From Syngnathus acus (Eukaryota; Chordata; Actinopteri; Syngnathiformes; Syngnathidae): DNA of 64,000 nt. Both the position numbers and the translations under genes were made by a program. Of the stretch, positions 1 through 11,106 are shown in pieces; within the stretch, counting starts at the first letter, position 1; each line of letters starts with the position of its first letter. Where the stretch lies: positions 12,320,604-12,384,603 of the forward strand of contig NC_051105.1 in NCBI RefSeq assembly GCF_901709675.1. The letters are read 5' to 3'. Below the pieces are notes generated by a model. It was not told the DNA's origin. It worked only from the letters and a program-made list of their open reading frames with translations, and did no database searches.

Positions 1-535
1 GGAGGCAAGTCCAACTATGTCTAGTCGGAACTTTTCTGCCTCGCACACCAGCTCGGGCTCCTTTCCAGCCAGAGAGGTGACATTCCATGTCCCAAGAGCC
101 AGCTTCTGCAGCCGGGGATCGGACCGCCAAGGTCCCTGCCTTTGGCCACCGCCCAGCTTACATTGCACCCGACCCCTTTGGCCCCTCCCACAGGTGGTGA
201 GCCCATGGGAAGGGGGATCCACTTTTCGGGCTGTGCCCGGCCGGGCCCCATGGGCGAAGGCCTGGCCACCAGACGCTCGCCTACGAGCCCCGCCTCCAGT
301 CCTGGCTCCAAAGGGGGGCCCCGGTGACCCGCGTCCGGGCGAGGGAAAACGAAATCCGTTTATGTTTTTCTTCATAAGGGGCTTGTGTGAGCCGTGCTTT
401 GTGTGGCCCCTCACCTAGGACCCGTTTGCCATGGGTGACCCTACCAGGGGCATGGAGCCCCGGACAACATGGCTCCTAGGATCATAGGGGCACGCAAACC
501 CCTCCACCACGATAAGGTGACGAATCATGGAGGGG
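1..535 (-). mobile_element. LINE-A 5' end fragment (runs off window)
   Basis: Read on the minus strand, this is the 5' end of the same non-LTR retrotransposon found at 14348-16850. It starts with the CCCCTC...GAGGGG hairpin (499-535), then the GC-rich leader, and enters the apurinic-type endonuclease frame near base 1. Only the leader and the beginning of the coding region are present; the rest lies outside the window. The junction at 535/536 falls inside an hAT sequence, so LINE-A inserted into that hAT. I do not assign the LINE clade. Confidence 0.8.
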
Positions 536-656
536 CATAGTGAAAGCCAAATTGAGCAAATTGGCTATTTCAGAAGTGTGTGTCAAACTGGTAACCCTAT
601 GCCTTAATCAGTACCCAGGAAGTAGCTCTCAGTTTAAGAAAGGTTGGTGACCCCTG
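536..656 (-). mobile_element. hAT-1 terminal fragment
   Basis: Reverse-complement copy of the left end of the hAT at 4887-5876, ending in the same CAGGGGTC-type terminus at 656. Its flank CTCTAAAT (657-664) is the complement of the ATTTAGAG duplication at the 4887 copy. Truncated by the LINE-A insertion at 535. Confidence 0.8.
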
Positions 657-810
657 CTCTAAATCATTAAATCCATCGGAATATTCATCCTCTGTGTCAA
701 TAAAAAAAAAAAAACACAGTTGTTGACGCCGGAACTACGTGCGCTGCTGACGTCAGACTAGATATATCAAATAAATGTAATATAAACAACAATTTTAATA
801 CTACATTGTC
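657..810 (-). mobile_element. TACCGT-A internal fragment
   Basis: Matches, on the minus strand, the internal repeat of the TACCGT-A element just left of the hAT at 4887, including the block around GATGGATTTAATGATTTAGAG and the adjoining GACGTCAGCAGCGCACG block. Neither terminus of the parent element is present. Confidence 0.7.
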
Positions 811-1026
811 CTAAAGGTTAGACACGTGATCGTTCATTTCTCTTGTCAGGAGACCCACTTACATCGTCAATGCTGTACCACTGTAACCGACATGTATGCA
901 CACTAACGTGAAACAGGAAGTGTTATTGCCTGAAAACGGCCGTCAAAATAAAGCACCCTACCTCAAATTAAAGCACGGCTGAATAACATAAATAACATGG
1001 AGAATTCTTAACACATATAGCAAATA

Positions 1027-1387
1027 TGCTGCACTGGTTAGCACGTCTGCCTCACAGTTGGGAGGGTGTGGGTTCAATTCCACCTCCGGCCCTCCCTGTC
1101 TGGAGTTTGCATGTTCTCCCCGTGCCCGCGTGGGTTTTCTCTGGGCACTCCAGTTTCCTCCCACATCCCAAAAACATGCTTAGTAGGCCGATTGAGCACT
1201 CCAAATTGCCCCTAGGTGTGAGTGCGAGTGCGAATGGTTGTTCGTCTCTGTGTGCCGTTATTGGCTGGCAACCAATTCAGGGTGTCCCCCGCCTACTGCC
1301 CGATGACAGCTGGGATAGGCTCCAGCACGCCCGCGACCCCCGTGGGGACGAAGCAGTACAGAAAATGGATGGATGGATGGATGGATG
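1027..1387 (+). mobile_element. V-SINE (HE1/Mermaid-like), near complete
   Basis: tRNA-derived head with A-box-like TGGTTAGCACG and B-box-like GGTTCAATTCC. The central block containing GTTTGCATGTTCTCCCCGTG and the GGCTCCAGCACGCCCGCGAC block follow, then a short (ATGG)n tail. This order is that of the fish V-SINE superfamily. The first bases of the head are missing or diverged. ORFs here are by-products of the SINE. Confidence 0.85.
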
Positions 1388-3736
1388 AAAACATGCGATA
1401 AATTGAGGCTGCAATAGGTGAAGCGCAAAGTGGCGAGGGATTACTGTATGTTGTTTTTTTCCCCCATCACTTCAACACAGCAGAAATTTGATCATAAGTC
1501 ATAGCTGAATCCCCTAATTGGGGTCTACCTAAAAGATTGCAATTAATAGATCATGTATGGCACGGCCACCATCCATGCACGCAATCAATTCGTGTAAACA
1601 TAATATTTAGTGCCTTTCCTTTAGAATTTTAGTAAATCAGGCCCTTTTTGTGTCAATGACAGAAAAGAAATGCTACAAAAAGAGGAAGCCGTGGGGCAGG
1701 CTTAACTTTTATTGGATAAACAAAATTAGCTGGTTGTAAGAAGTTCTGCATGAAAGCCTGTCTTTTCAAAATTTGTTTCCTTTGTGTCAATGTGCAGGGA
1801 TGTGGTGCACTGCGGCTTGTTCAATGTCCACTTTCCTCTTTGGGTTATGTTCTCATTTCTTGATTACCATGTGTTGGAGGCAGATGGAAGACAGAGGGAA
1901 GGAAAGCCAGTTGTATCAGATAATACCATTTTTGATATTATCCTTTTTTATATTTGCTGGTCTTTGCTTAGTTTGTTTCTGTTTCTTCTCTTGGTCAAAC
2001 TGAAAATATACGGGTCATTCAGATGTGAATTTATTCAATAAAAAAATAATATACAATCCAACTGTACACTCAGGGTTTCCAGACCAACCACCTCAGTGAA
2101 ACAGATGAGACCAAAAAATGTTGATTTTGGGCATCTCATATATTGCCGCCATATACCATTTGTGAATTATTTATACTAATGCTTGGGTGGTTGATCGTAG
2201 AACCAGGAATGGTCATGTGTATTTTCAAGTGTGATGTTGGAGTGAACCCAGCATTAGCAGGATATCAGGTGGTCTTTTAATTACTCCTCTGTTATGGGTA
2301 GAAATCATAAAAGTGGCAGATGGATGCTTCAGTTATCAAGGTCTAATGATCCAAAGCACCTTGAATGTCATTTATTAACAGAGAGCCTTCTACCTGTGGT
2401 CCTAGAAGCCAGAATGAATGTGAAAATATACCTGCATGGTTTCACGCAGCAATGCACTCCTTGACCTGTATGCCAATTCTTGCAAAACATATTTTCAGTT
2501 CCCTCTTCAATCACGCCCACCTCCCTGAGCTCACAAATCCAAAGCAGCTGGCTAGCCATCTGGGGCTCATCAGATGCCTCAGAGATTTAAAAGAGTACCA
2601 TTTTTGGCAGAGTGGGCATCAGTTCTACATTATCACCAGCAACAATGATGACCCATGTCCTCTTTTTCAACTGCTCTGTTATCCGGCATCCAATCGCCAT
2701 GTCAATAAATCAAAAGCACTGGCAAACATTTTTCCTGTAGAGGCTAATTTTTAGTGCCCGAGCAGAAAACACTATGAGGACCTTAGGATTCTTGTAGAAA
2801 TTATTATTATCTGTAAAGAATAACATTTTTGAGGAATTCAACCTGAACAAAAAGCATCAAACTATGCATAATTTCGGCCTGAGGAAAATTGTGATATTTC
2901 AAAGTTTCCATTAACAAGTACAAAAAAAGAAAATGTGTCTGTCGCGCTCCCTACGGTGGCTTATCGGAGCCCTGCCCTGGTAAATTTGACGTACAGCAAC
3001 GAATATTCGAAAAAATGTGTAGCACCTTCAGACGTACAAACACATACTTTTGGTTGCCATAACCTAACATGAACAGGAAGTGAATAATGAGTCGTTGAAT
3101 ATACTATTTTTGGTACGCCCCCATGTTCAGACACTGTTGTATATCAAAAGAAAAAAAGAAGCTGTCTGAACTGCAAATTATTGACAGGTTATCTGTGAGA
3201 CAGACAGCCATTTCTAGAATGACTACATTTTGGAATGCAATCAAAGACAAAATGCTGTTTCTGAAGTTTCACAGCCATAAATTACGCAGGCCCTGGTGGA
3301 TTTCAGCAATAGTAGTAAGTGCCTCATTTATATACTTTGTTGTGGAGCAAATCAGACTAAGTGAGGTTATTGACCCACATGGCCTGAGAATTGTTGTGTG
3401 ATGTGGCCACAGCATGAATTGCAATGGGATTAATCAACGACTGAAAATCTACCCTCAATTTGCTCTGATTAGAGCTGCCTCCAAGGTAACATTTTCTCTT
3501 GTACAAGCAAATGTGCAAGGGGAGCATGACATTGGACAAACTGAAAAGCTAGCTTGCATGTACCTGCAGGCATGTAGAGCTATGTATATAAATTTAGTTT
3601 GACATACTTTTTTTAGCGGGTACTTATATTTCTCCAAAGTACATGCTTATGCAGTATAGACTTCATTGCATTCGTTGTAATCTCAACCAAGGTAATATCT
3701 GATATGTGTCTTCTATTTTTGAAATGAAATGTACAA
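1388..3736. other. No recognisable gene or repeat
   Basis: AT-rich sequence. Open frames at 1773-2041, 2365-2754 and 3123-3401 are short and show no family motif that I recognise. I see no repeat shared with the rest of the window. It may be diverged TE or intergenic/intronic DNA. Confidence 0.5.
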
Positions 3737-3975
3737 AATCATCCATATCTACTATACCGCTTGTCCCCACGGGGGTCGCGGGCGTGCTGGAGCCTAGCCC
3801 AACAGTCGTCGGGCAGTAGGCCGGGGACACCCTGAACCAGTTGCCAGCTAATGGCAGGGCACACAGAGACGAACAACCATCTGCACTCGCATTCACACCT
3901 AGGGGCAATTTGGAGTGCTCAATCGGCCTGCTAAGCATATTTTTGGGATGTGTGAGGATTACCTTAAACACCAGT
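3737..3975 (-). mobile_element. V-SINE, 5'-truncated
   Basis: Minus-strand copy of the 3' half of the V-SINE: the block with CTTGTCCCCACGGGGGTCGC, then the conserved region up to about the TTTTTGGGATGTG block. The tRNA head is absent and the (CCAT) tail is reduced to one or two units. Confidence 0.8.
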
Positions 3976-4886
3976 CCACTGAGCAAGCATAATTTTAAAG
4001 TACCATATTTTTCGGACTATAAGTCTCGTTTTATTTTCATAGTTTGGGTTGGGGGGCGACTTATACTCAGGAGCGACTTATATATGACATTTTTCACAAA
4101 TGTTTACTTGATCATTAACACATTACTTATTTACTAGTATAGTTGATCACTTTACATGTTATTTTCACTTTAAACCGCATGAGGGCGCACTATGGCTGTG
4201 GAATAATTGGAGCCTCACTGACAATTAGTTGCATTCACTGACTTCCGGAGTCAGGAGATTCAATGATTTGGAGTGACACAGATGGTTCGATAAACTTGTT
4301 ATTTATGTTATTTGCCATATAGTTTATTTAGATTAGCAACGTGTATGTTGTTAGATTTCAGTAGTACCCGATTGTCTAGCGAGGCCGTGAAGGCGGCAGT
4401 GGGGGGGGGGGAGGGAGACGGGAAGAGCGATCCAGGGCACTTGCATGTGTTGGCTCATATGTTGAGCTCTTGTTTTGTGAAATAAAGAGCCGGTTACCAA
4501 ACCCACGTCTTGCCATGTACTTTGGTAACGCTACAATATAGTTATATACGTAGATCTGTGGAATAATTGGAGCCCCAACTGACGACGAGGCTGACGACGA
4601 GGCTGACGACAAGGCTGACGTTAGCGGTGCACGTAGGTCCGGAATCAACAGTTGTTGTTTTTATTTTTGTTTTGTTTTTGACACAAAGGATGAACATTCC
4701 GATGGATTTAATGATTGAGTGACACGGATGGTTCGTTAAAATTGATGTTTCTATTACATTTATTTGATATATCTAGTCTGACGTCAGCAGCGCACGTAGT
4801 TCCGGTGTCAACAGCTGTGTTTCTTTTCTTCTTTTTTTTTTATTGACACAGAGGATGAATATTCCGATGGATTTAATGATTTAGAG

Positions 4887-5876
4887 CAGGGGTCATCAAC
4901 CTTTCTTAAACCGAGAGCTACTTCCTGGGTACTGATTAAGGCAAAGCGCTACCAGTTTGACACACACTTCTGAAATAGCCAATTTGCTCAATTTGGCTTT
5001 CACTATATGTTATTATTGTCATTTCCAGTTCACGTGTGATTTTAACAAGAATAGAAAAAATACAGTCAAACTTTGGTTTTTGACCACTATCCATTCCAGA
5101 AGGCGGTTCGAGAAGCGAATCGGTCGAATTCCAAATCTATTTTTCCCATTACAAATAATGGAAAAAAATTAAATCCGTTTCAAGACAAACAAAACTGCCT
5201 TTTTTAAGCATTTTTTCATTTGCACATATTTGTCCAATTGCGCAACTGCAGCGCGCCGCCGAACGCGCAACCGTAGCGCGTCGCCCACCGCACAACTGCA
5301 CCGCGCTGGTCGCATTATTGTGACAGAGCCGTCGCTGAAATTTAGAAAATATTTTTAAAGTCCTGATGTACATTCTGAAATTTAAGTAGACCTCAGTGCG
5401 CAGGGAACTTAATTTGGTCCGATCGCGCAACCGCAGCGCGCCGGGTGCTCACTGTCGCATTGCTTTAAGAGCGTCTTTGTGTTTTAGGATGGCTTTACTG
5501 CTCCCACTTGCTTTCTTTGGAGGCATGATTAGGGGTTAATACAATCCTCAACGTAACGAGAATACAATAACAACGGAGTCAGTCGGCATCCGGGCCGCGC
5601 GGTCAGGTTTTCTCGGGTCCTCCCGGCTCATCTCGCGAGGTTTGACCTCCGAATTTTGTTGGACAATCGAAGCAAAAAAATCGCAAATTTTTTGTTCGAA
5701 TTCCGGTTTGTTCAAGAACCAGGACGTTCGAAAACCGAGGTTTGACCGTAAAATAAATAGCTGCAGCTCACTGACAAGTGCCACTATTTGAGCTAATTTT
5801 AGAACAGTGCTGCGGGCGACTTATGCGGTCCTCACGGGCGACCTGGTGCCCACGGGCACCGTGTTGGGGACCCCTG
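4887..5876. mobile_element. hAT-1 non-autonomous element with 8-bp TSD
   Basis: Ends CAGGGGTCATCAACC and GTGTTGGGGACCCCTG are imperfect inverted repeats, flanked by identical ATTTAGAG copies at 4879-4886 and 5877-5884. An 8-bp duplication with CAGGG-type ends is diagnostic of hAT. No transposase is encoded. A Tigger-like element sits inside at 5063-5748. Confidence 0.9.
5063..5748 (-). mobile_element. Tigger-like TA element, copy A
   Basis: Inverted ends CAGTCAAACTTTGG...CCGAGGTTTGACCG, flanked by TA (5061-5062, 5749-5750). The interior has GCGC-rich repeats (GCGCAACCGTAGCGCG type) shared with copies at 24240 and 33726. Remnant peptide on the minus strand resembles that of copy C. Assignment to pogo/Tigger rests on TA flanks and the short peptide remnant, so it is provisional. 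Confidence 0.65.
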
Positions 5877-6683
5877 ATTTAGAGTGTCACAGCTGGTTCG
5901 TTAAAATTGTTCTTTAAATTACATTTATTTGATATATCTAGTCTGATGTCAGCGGTGCACGTAGTTCCTTCCGGCGTCAACAAATGTGTGTTTTCTTTTT
6001 CAAGTGACACAAGACGAAGATTCCGATGGATTTAAAGATTTGGAGTGACACGGATAGTTTGATAAAATTATTGTTTATATTATTGTTATTTGATATATAG
6101 TTTATATATTTTTATATGGGCCTGTGGAATAATTTGAACTGCAACTGACGACGAGTTCGACGTCAGCGGCGCGCCGCACACATGGCATTGTTTACAGAAA
6201 GGATGACGCATTTGATCTATGGATTTAATAATTTGGAGTGACACAGATGGTTTGATAAACTTGTTATTTATGTTATAGTTATTTGAATAACTGTCAATGT
6301 TACATCAGGCCCGTTCTCAGCTCCTTGTTTGTGTTTATGTCACGTTAGCATACCGTATCGTTAGCCTGTTGTTGCTGGTTCATGTCTGTTCTTGGTGCTG
6401 GATTTTGTCAAATAAATTTCCCCCAAAATGCGACTTAAACACCGGTGCGACTTATATATGTTTTTTTTCTCTATATTGTGCATTTTATGACTGATGCGAC
6501 TTGTGCTCCAGAGCGACTTTTAGTCCGAAAAATACGGTACTTATTTTTACTAAAATGATAAATTATTCTAAATTGAATTATACCTTAAAATTGCTTCATC
6601 ACCACAGTGTCTTCCCTTGCAAAACAATTGATGTAAGAAAAAAGCCTGCAGAGCGAAATTAAGAATTAGTGATATGGATATCA

Positions 6684-6908
6684 GTCTCGGCGGCTCGGTG
6701 GCGCACTGGGTAGCACGTCCGCCTCACAGTTAGGAGGGTGCGGGTTCGATTCCACCTCCGGCCCTCCCTGTGTGGAGTGTGCATGTTCTCCCCGGGCCTG
6801 CGTGGGTTTTCTCCGGGCACTCCGGTTTCCTCCCACATCCCAAAAACATGCTTGGTAGGCCGATTGACGACTCCAAATTGTCCCTAGGTATGAGTGCGAG
6901 TGCAAATG
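6684..6908 (+). mobile_element. V-SINE, 3'-truncated
   Basis: Starts with the full head GGCGGCTCGGTGGCGCACTG, A box GGGTAGCACG, B box GGTTCGATTCC, and runs through the CATGTTCTCCCCGGGCCTGC block before stopping near ATGAGTGCGAGTGCAAATG. The 3' third and tail are missing. This is the best-preserved tRNA-like head of the V-SINEs here. Confidence 0.85.
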
Positions 6909-6997
6909 AGTCAGCATTTTGCCTGACAATTATTTGGCACTTAACCCATCATAAGAATGCTGCTCCTGCATTCAATATGTGTTTGATAGAGAAGACA

Positions 6998-7549
6998 CAC
7001 ATCCATACGTTACTGGTATAGGTCAAGTATCACATTTTTCAAATTCAAGTGATGCAGAACAAGCAAGAAATCAGGTTGAAGATACACAATGTAAACTGCC
7101 TACATGCAATAGACTTGACCTTTTCCCAGCATGATTACCCCCTCTGACATATGTTTGATGTGTTTTACTAAACTGAGTGACCACCTTCTTGGTTACCAAT
7201 TTCTGTATGTTGCTCTCTGATTTAATTTGTCCTTCATACAGAATGTAAGGTTATAGTACAGAATTGAGGCACAGCATTTAGCTCTTGTCATTTAACGCAC
7301 ATCCATAGGTTACTGGAATAGGTAAAGTATCACAGCCACATTTTTCAAATACAAATGATACAGAACAAGCAAAAAATCAGGTTGAAGGTACACATTGTAA
7401 AACTTTTTCCAGCATGATTACCCCTGCTGACATGTTTGATGTGTTTTACCAAACTGAGTGAGCACCTTCTTGGTTACCAATTGATTTGTCCCTCATACAG
7501 AATATAAGGCCAAAGTACAGAATTGAGGCACAGCATTTAGCTTTGACTT
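6998..7549 (+). repeat. Tandem duplication, two units of about 250-290 bp
   Basis: Unit 1 (about 6998-7291) and unit 2 (about 7301-7549) share, in the same order, CACATCCATA, AGTATCACA, GCATGATTACCCC, TTTGATGTGTTTTAC, CTTCTTGGTTACCAATT and AGAATTGAGGCACAGCATTTA. Unit 2 lacks two short stretches. No coding meaning is evident. Confidence 0.85.
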
Positions 7550-7839
7550 GTAGATTGTGTTTGTTTTGCTTCAAACACATTATTCCCACACACAAAATTC
7601 TGCATCAACAACTTCCAAGGCCGCGTTCCACTTGGCCTGTCCACTTGGATACCTGTCGGCTGCCTCCGGAGTCCCGCAGGCAAAATAGGCGCAATTAGGA
7701 CTCTTTATTCAGCTTGACGCCATCCCTGAGTGTCCACCACCAGGTTCAGGGGTTGCAGCGATGACAGGCACAAACCACGTTACAGCCACAGCTCCGATCG
7801 GCCGAGTCAACAATACAAGTTTACAAAAACACAAGAATC

Positions 7840-8040
7840 CATCTTGTCCCGAGCCCGTTGCATTTCTCTGTTGAGTTTCTCCGTTGAGTTTCTCCGTTGA
7901 GTTTCTCCAGGCGGCACTACTCCTTTACCGGACCAATCGAAGAACAACAATGTGTTTGGGAGAAGGATATGTGGCTGCCACAAAACCAAGAATCACCGCG
8001 GCGCAGGGAAACAAACGAATCCAGATGTATCTGATTGCAC
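7840..8040 (+). repeat. Dispersed direct repeat, copy 1
   Basis: Shares AACACAAGAATCCATCTTGT, ACAACAATGTGTTTGGGA and GGGAAACAAACGAATCCA with 8548-8708 in the same order and orientation. It contains a 13-bp minisatellite (GTTGAGTTTCTCC three times, 7870-7908) absent from copy 2. Nature unknown. Confidence 0.8.
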
Positions 8041-8082
8041 ACCAGTAACACCACCCCCCCATCCACCAGCCCGGCAACAACA

Positions 8083-8096
8083 CCCCCCCCCCCCCC
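8083..8096 (+). repeat. Poly-C tract
   Basis: Run of 14 cytosines within a C-rich stretch (about 8048-8100). Confidence 0.9.
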
Positions 8097-8384
8097 GCCT
8101 GCTCAGTAACGACACACCACTGACCACCACAGTTCGTCTTAAAAGACACATTGCACACTGATTATATTAAGAAACGTCAAATACGTTGAAAACACACTAA
8201 ATATTTTTAACATGCATTTTTTAATGGTGTGTTGTTCAGTCATTCATTGTCATGTTTGCCCAGTTTCTTGACAGTTAAGGCATTCCCAACAATGTCGTAT
8301 CTAATTTTCCCAAATTTTTCCTGCATGTTCACATGGAGCAGAAATTAAGACACCCTTCTGCCCACCACCTGGATCTAACAGATT

Positions 8385-8452
8385 GGGATGGATGTGGTAG
8401 AGCGCATGCTTAGCATGCATGAGGTCTAGGGATCCATCCCCAGCATCTCCAT
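8385..8452 (+). pseudogene. tRNA-Ala(AGC)-like pseudogene
   Basis: The anticodon arm is well formed: stem CATGC/GCATG around a TTAGCAT loop gives anticodon AGC. It is preceded by GGTAGAGCGC, typical of the 3' side of a tRNA-Ala D arm, and followed by CCCCAGCATCTCCA, typical of a tRNA-Ala 3' end. The 5' D-arm sequence is replaced by GATG and the B box reads GGATCCATCC instead of GGTTCGATCC, so promoter and folding are damaged. Probably a pseudogene or retro-derived fragment. Confidence 0.6.
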
Positions 8453-8547
8453 CCCTTGGTCGCTCAATCTGAATAGTTGGCCTGTTTCATTTTGAGTTAA
8501 CCTTTCATGCACGGTATTTTCTTGTAGTTTTTGTGAGTTCCCAAAAA

Positions 8548-8708
8548 CACAAGAATCCATCTTGTCCCAAGGCCACTAAGATTCTCCGAGCGGCAATACT
8601 AGATTACTGGACCAATCACAAAACAACAATGTGTTTGGGAATAGAATATGTGGCTGTGAGAAAAGCAAGAAGAACTGAGGCCCAGGGAAACAAACGAATC
8701 CAAATGGA
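8548..8708 (+). repeat. Dispersed direct repeat, copy 2
   Basis: Second copy of the 7840-8040 repeat, without the 13-bp minisatellite. It stops a few bases before the TACCGT-A element that starts at 8713. Confidence 0.8.
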
Positions 8709-8712
8709 TCTA

Positions 8713-10088
8713 CCGTAATTTTCGGACTATAAATCGCGGGTTTTTTTCATAGTTTGGGTGGGGGTGGGCGGCTTATAATAAGGAGCGACTCATGTGTTTT
8801 TTTTCAAAAATTTTCCTCCAAAAAAAAAAGTGAAACCGCGATAAACGAACCGCGATGTAGCAAGGGATTACTGTAATTTGAATTTCAAGTGACGTCAGCA
8901 GCGCGACTCGGCGTGGCGGTTGTTTACATAAAGGACAAAGATTGATCACGGGATGACGAAGATGACGAAGGACCCCACGTACTACCAGCATCATTAGCGG
9001 CTTTGTTTCTAAGTGACACGGCGGACGAAGAGTTTGAAGGATTTAAGGATTTGGAGTGACACACAAGGTTTGAAAAACTATTATGGCTTTTACGCACGTC
9101 CGGTCCTATTCTATGGAGCTCTCTTTCACCTCCGTGGATGGAAGTCTGGGGCCGGCGCTCGGCCGGGTGACTGTCCGGGGACGGTGGATGGGGCTCGGTC
9201 ATGGCTTTTACGCACGCCCGGTCCTATTCTATGGAGCTCTCTTCCACTTCCGTGGCTGGAAGTCCACGCCGCCACACGCCTGGAAGTTTGTTTTGTTAAA
9301 CAAAGAGCCGTTTACCAAACCCACGTCTTTCCTTGAACTTTGTTAACGCTACAATATAGTTATGTACTAGATCTGTGGAATAACGACGAGGCTGACGTCA
9401 GGGCGCACGCGCGGCGTTGTTGACAAAGGACGAGGAATTTGATCGATGGATTTAATGATTTAGAGTGCACAGATGGTTTGATAATACTATTGCTTATATA
9501 ATAGTTATTTGATATCTAATTTATATATCGTTATATGGGCCTGTGGAATATTTTGAAGTGCAAGCGCCGTCAGCTGCGCGCACCCATTGTTGACAAAGGA
9601 CGATCGATGGATTTAATGATTTGGAGTGACACAGATGGTTTGATAGCATTATTGCTTATATAATAGTTATTTGATATATAATTTATATATCGTTATATGG
9701 GCCTGTGGAATATTTTGAAGTGCAAGCGCCGTCAGCGGCGCGCAAGCATTGTTGACAAAGGACGATCGATGGATTTAATGAATTGGAGTGACACAGATGG
9801 TTTTATTAACGTGTTATTTATGTAATCGTTTTTTGAATAACTCTGAATGTTACGTCAGGGCCGTTCTCAGCTCTTCGTTTGTGTTTATGTCACGTTAGCA
9901 TACCTATCGTTTAGCCTGTTGTTGCTCGTTCATGTCTGTTCTTGGTGTTGGATTTAGTCGAATAAATTTCCCCCCAAAATGCGACTTATGCTCCGGGGCG
10001 ACTTATATATGTTTTTTTTCACGTCATTGTGCATTTTATGGCTAATGCGACCGATATTCCGGAGCCACTTTTAGTCCGAAAATTACGG
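8713..10088. mobile_element. TACCGT-A element, copy 2
   Basis: Termini CCGTAATTTTCGGACTATAA and TTAGTCCGAAAATTACGG flanked by TA (8711-8712, 10089-10090). Inside are two units of a GC-rich minisatellite (about 9085-9250, containing CGGTCCTATTCTATGGAGCT) and three units of a roughly 190-bp block (about 9360-9850) with GATCGATGGATTTAATGA and GGGCCTGTGGAATA. No transposase is seen. ORFs at 9013-9346 are minisatellite by-products. Confidence 0.8.
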
Positions 10089-10234
10089 TACTCTTTTATT
10101 TTCTTTATGTTCTTATTTATTTAAATAAATAAGAATGTTTCTGCACGTCAGTTTGACTCTAAAAAGTGATTTAAAAAAACAATAGTGTATAAAACTACAA
10201 TAAATGTTCATAAAGGTATTGTGCGGATATTGTA

Positions 10235-10291
10235 ACAATATATTGCACACACACATACCCACATACACACACACGCACACACACATGCACA
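10235..10291 (+). repeat. (CA)n microsatellite, interrupted
   Basis: CA-rich tract directly preceding the Tigger-like end at 10292; the TA expected before that end has been lost in the tract. Confidence 0.75.
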
Positions 10292-10620
10292 CAGTGGTAC
10301 CCCTACTTACAAACGCCTATACGTACGAACTTTTCGAGATAGACTTTTCAGAGCCTTGCATTTTTTTTTTTGCATCTACTTATGAACCAATGTTTGACTA
10401 TGAACCGACCCCCTCACCCCGCTTTGTCTCCTTTGCTCTGCCATTCCCTGCTCATCTCGGCACGTTTGCAGTGTAAAAAATAAGTAGTGTACTAGAGTAC
10501 GTCTCCAAAGATGATTGATATGAAACACCAAATCATAAAGGAGCATGGCAAAGGCATGCATATCATCGAGCTTGCGGCAGATATAGCCAGTGTTGTGCCA
10601 AAGTAGGTAGACAGGACCAG
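10292..10620 (+). mobile_element. Truncated Tigger-like element with transposase N-terminus remnant
   Basis: Begins CAGTGGTACCCCTACTTAC, a terminus typical of a fish pogo/Tigger-like group. At about 10511-10600 an open stretch reads MKHQIIKEHGKGMHIIELAA, resembling the start of the CENP-B-type helix-turn-helix of Tigger transposases, then decays. The right end and catalytic domain are missing. Family call is from the terminus plus this motif. Confidence 0.55.
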
Positions 10621-11106
10621 GTTGTTTTAAAAAAAAACATAAACACTTTTGTGTTTGTCAATTTTCATCTTTAGAAGCTAAGTTCCTTTTCTTTTATTTT
10701 TGTTTATTAAGTTATCACACGGGTTCTTTGCTAGGTGCTTTCAATGACCACTCACACAGTCGGAAAACTCATTAACCCCGGTTATCGTATCATATTATCT
10801 TTGAGCCAGACATTGAACTTATTTTGCTCCCAGAAAGGCCTGGAAGCGCCGTTCATGTCAGCATCACTTTACTCTTTCTGTCTTCTTGGGGGTAGCAAAT
10901 TTGAATAGGTGCCAAATTAGCAAAGTTACAGGGTACCTCATTCTAACAGCAGCCCTATCAGAATATGTCAACCTGTGAGAATAAGGACCCCCCCCAACCC
11001 CTCCCATGTCCAGATTCCAGGCCATCAACCGTTTTAGCCAACGGCGATTCCTGACTGCCGAATGACTTTTGCACATGGCTCAGTTGTTGAGTGATAGTCT
11101 CACAAC
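10621..11106. other. No recognisable feature
   Basis: Low-information sequence between a truncated Tigger-like element and an L2 3' end. I see no motif or repeat here. Confidence 0.5.

Larger units (their letters stand above)
4003..6537. mobile_element. TACCGT-A element, copy 1 (2.5 kb with nested hAT)
   Basis: Inverted termini begin CCATATTTTTCGGACTATAA and end TTAGTCCGAAAAATACGG, with TA on each side (4001-4002 and 6538-6539). Sub-terminal GCGACTTATA motifs repeat near both ends. The interior consists of diverged repeats of a block containing GATTTGGAGTGACACAGATGG and a GACGTCAGCGGCGCGC-like block. No transposase frame is seen, so it is non-autonomous. The TA flanks suit Tc1/mariner-type insertion, but the superfamily is not proven. 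An hAT is inserted at 4887-5876. Confidence 0.75.

Noticed and set aside
1773-2041. Hydrophobic ORFs resembling membrane segments
   Set aside because: T-rich DNA gives leucine/phenylalanine-rich peptides by composition; two overlapping frames both look hydrophobic.
2365-2754. 129-residue ORF
   Set aside because: No family motif, no splice context or conserved neighbour; length can occur by chance in this AT-rich sequence.
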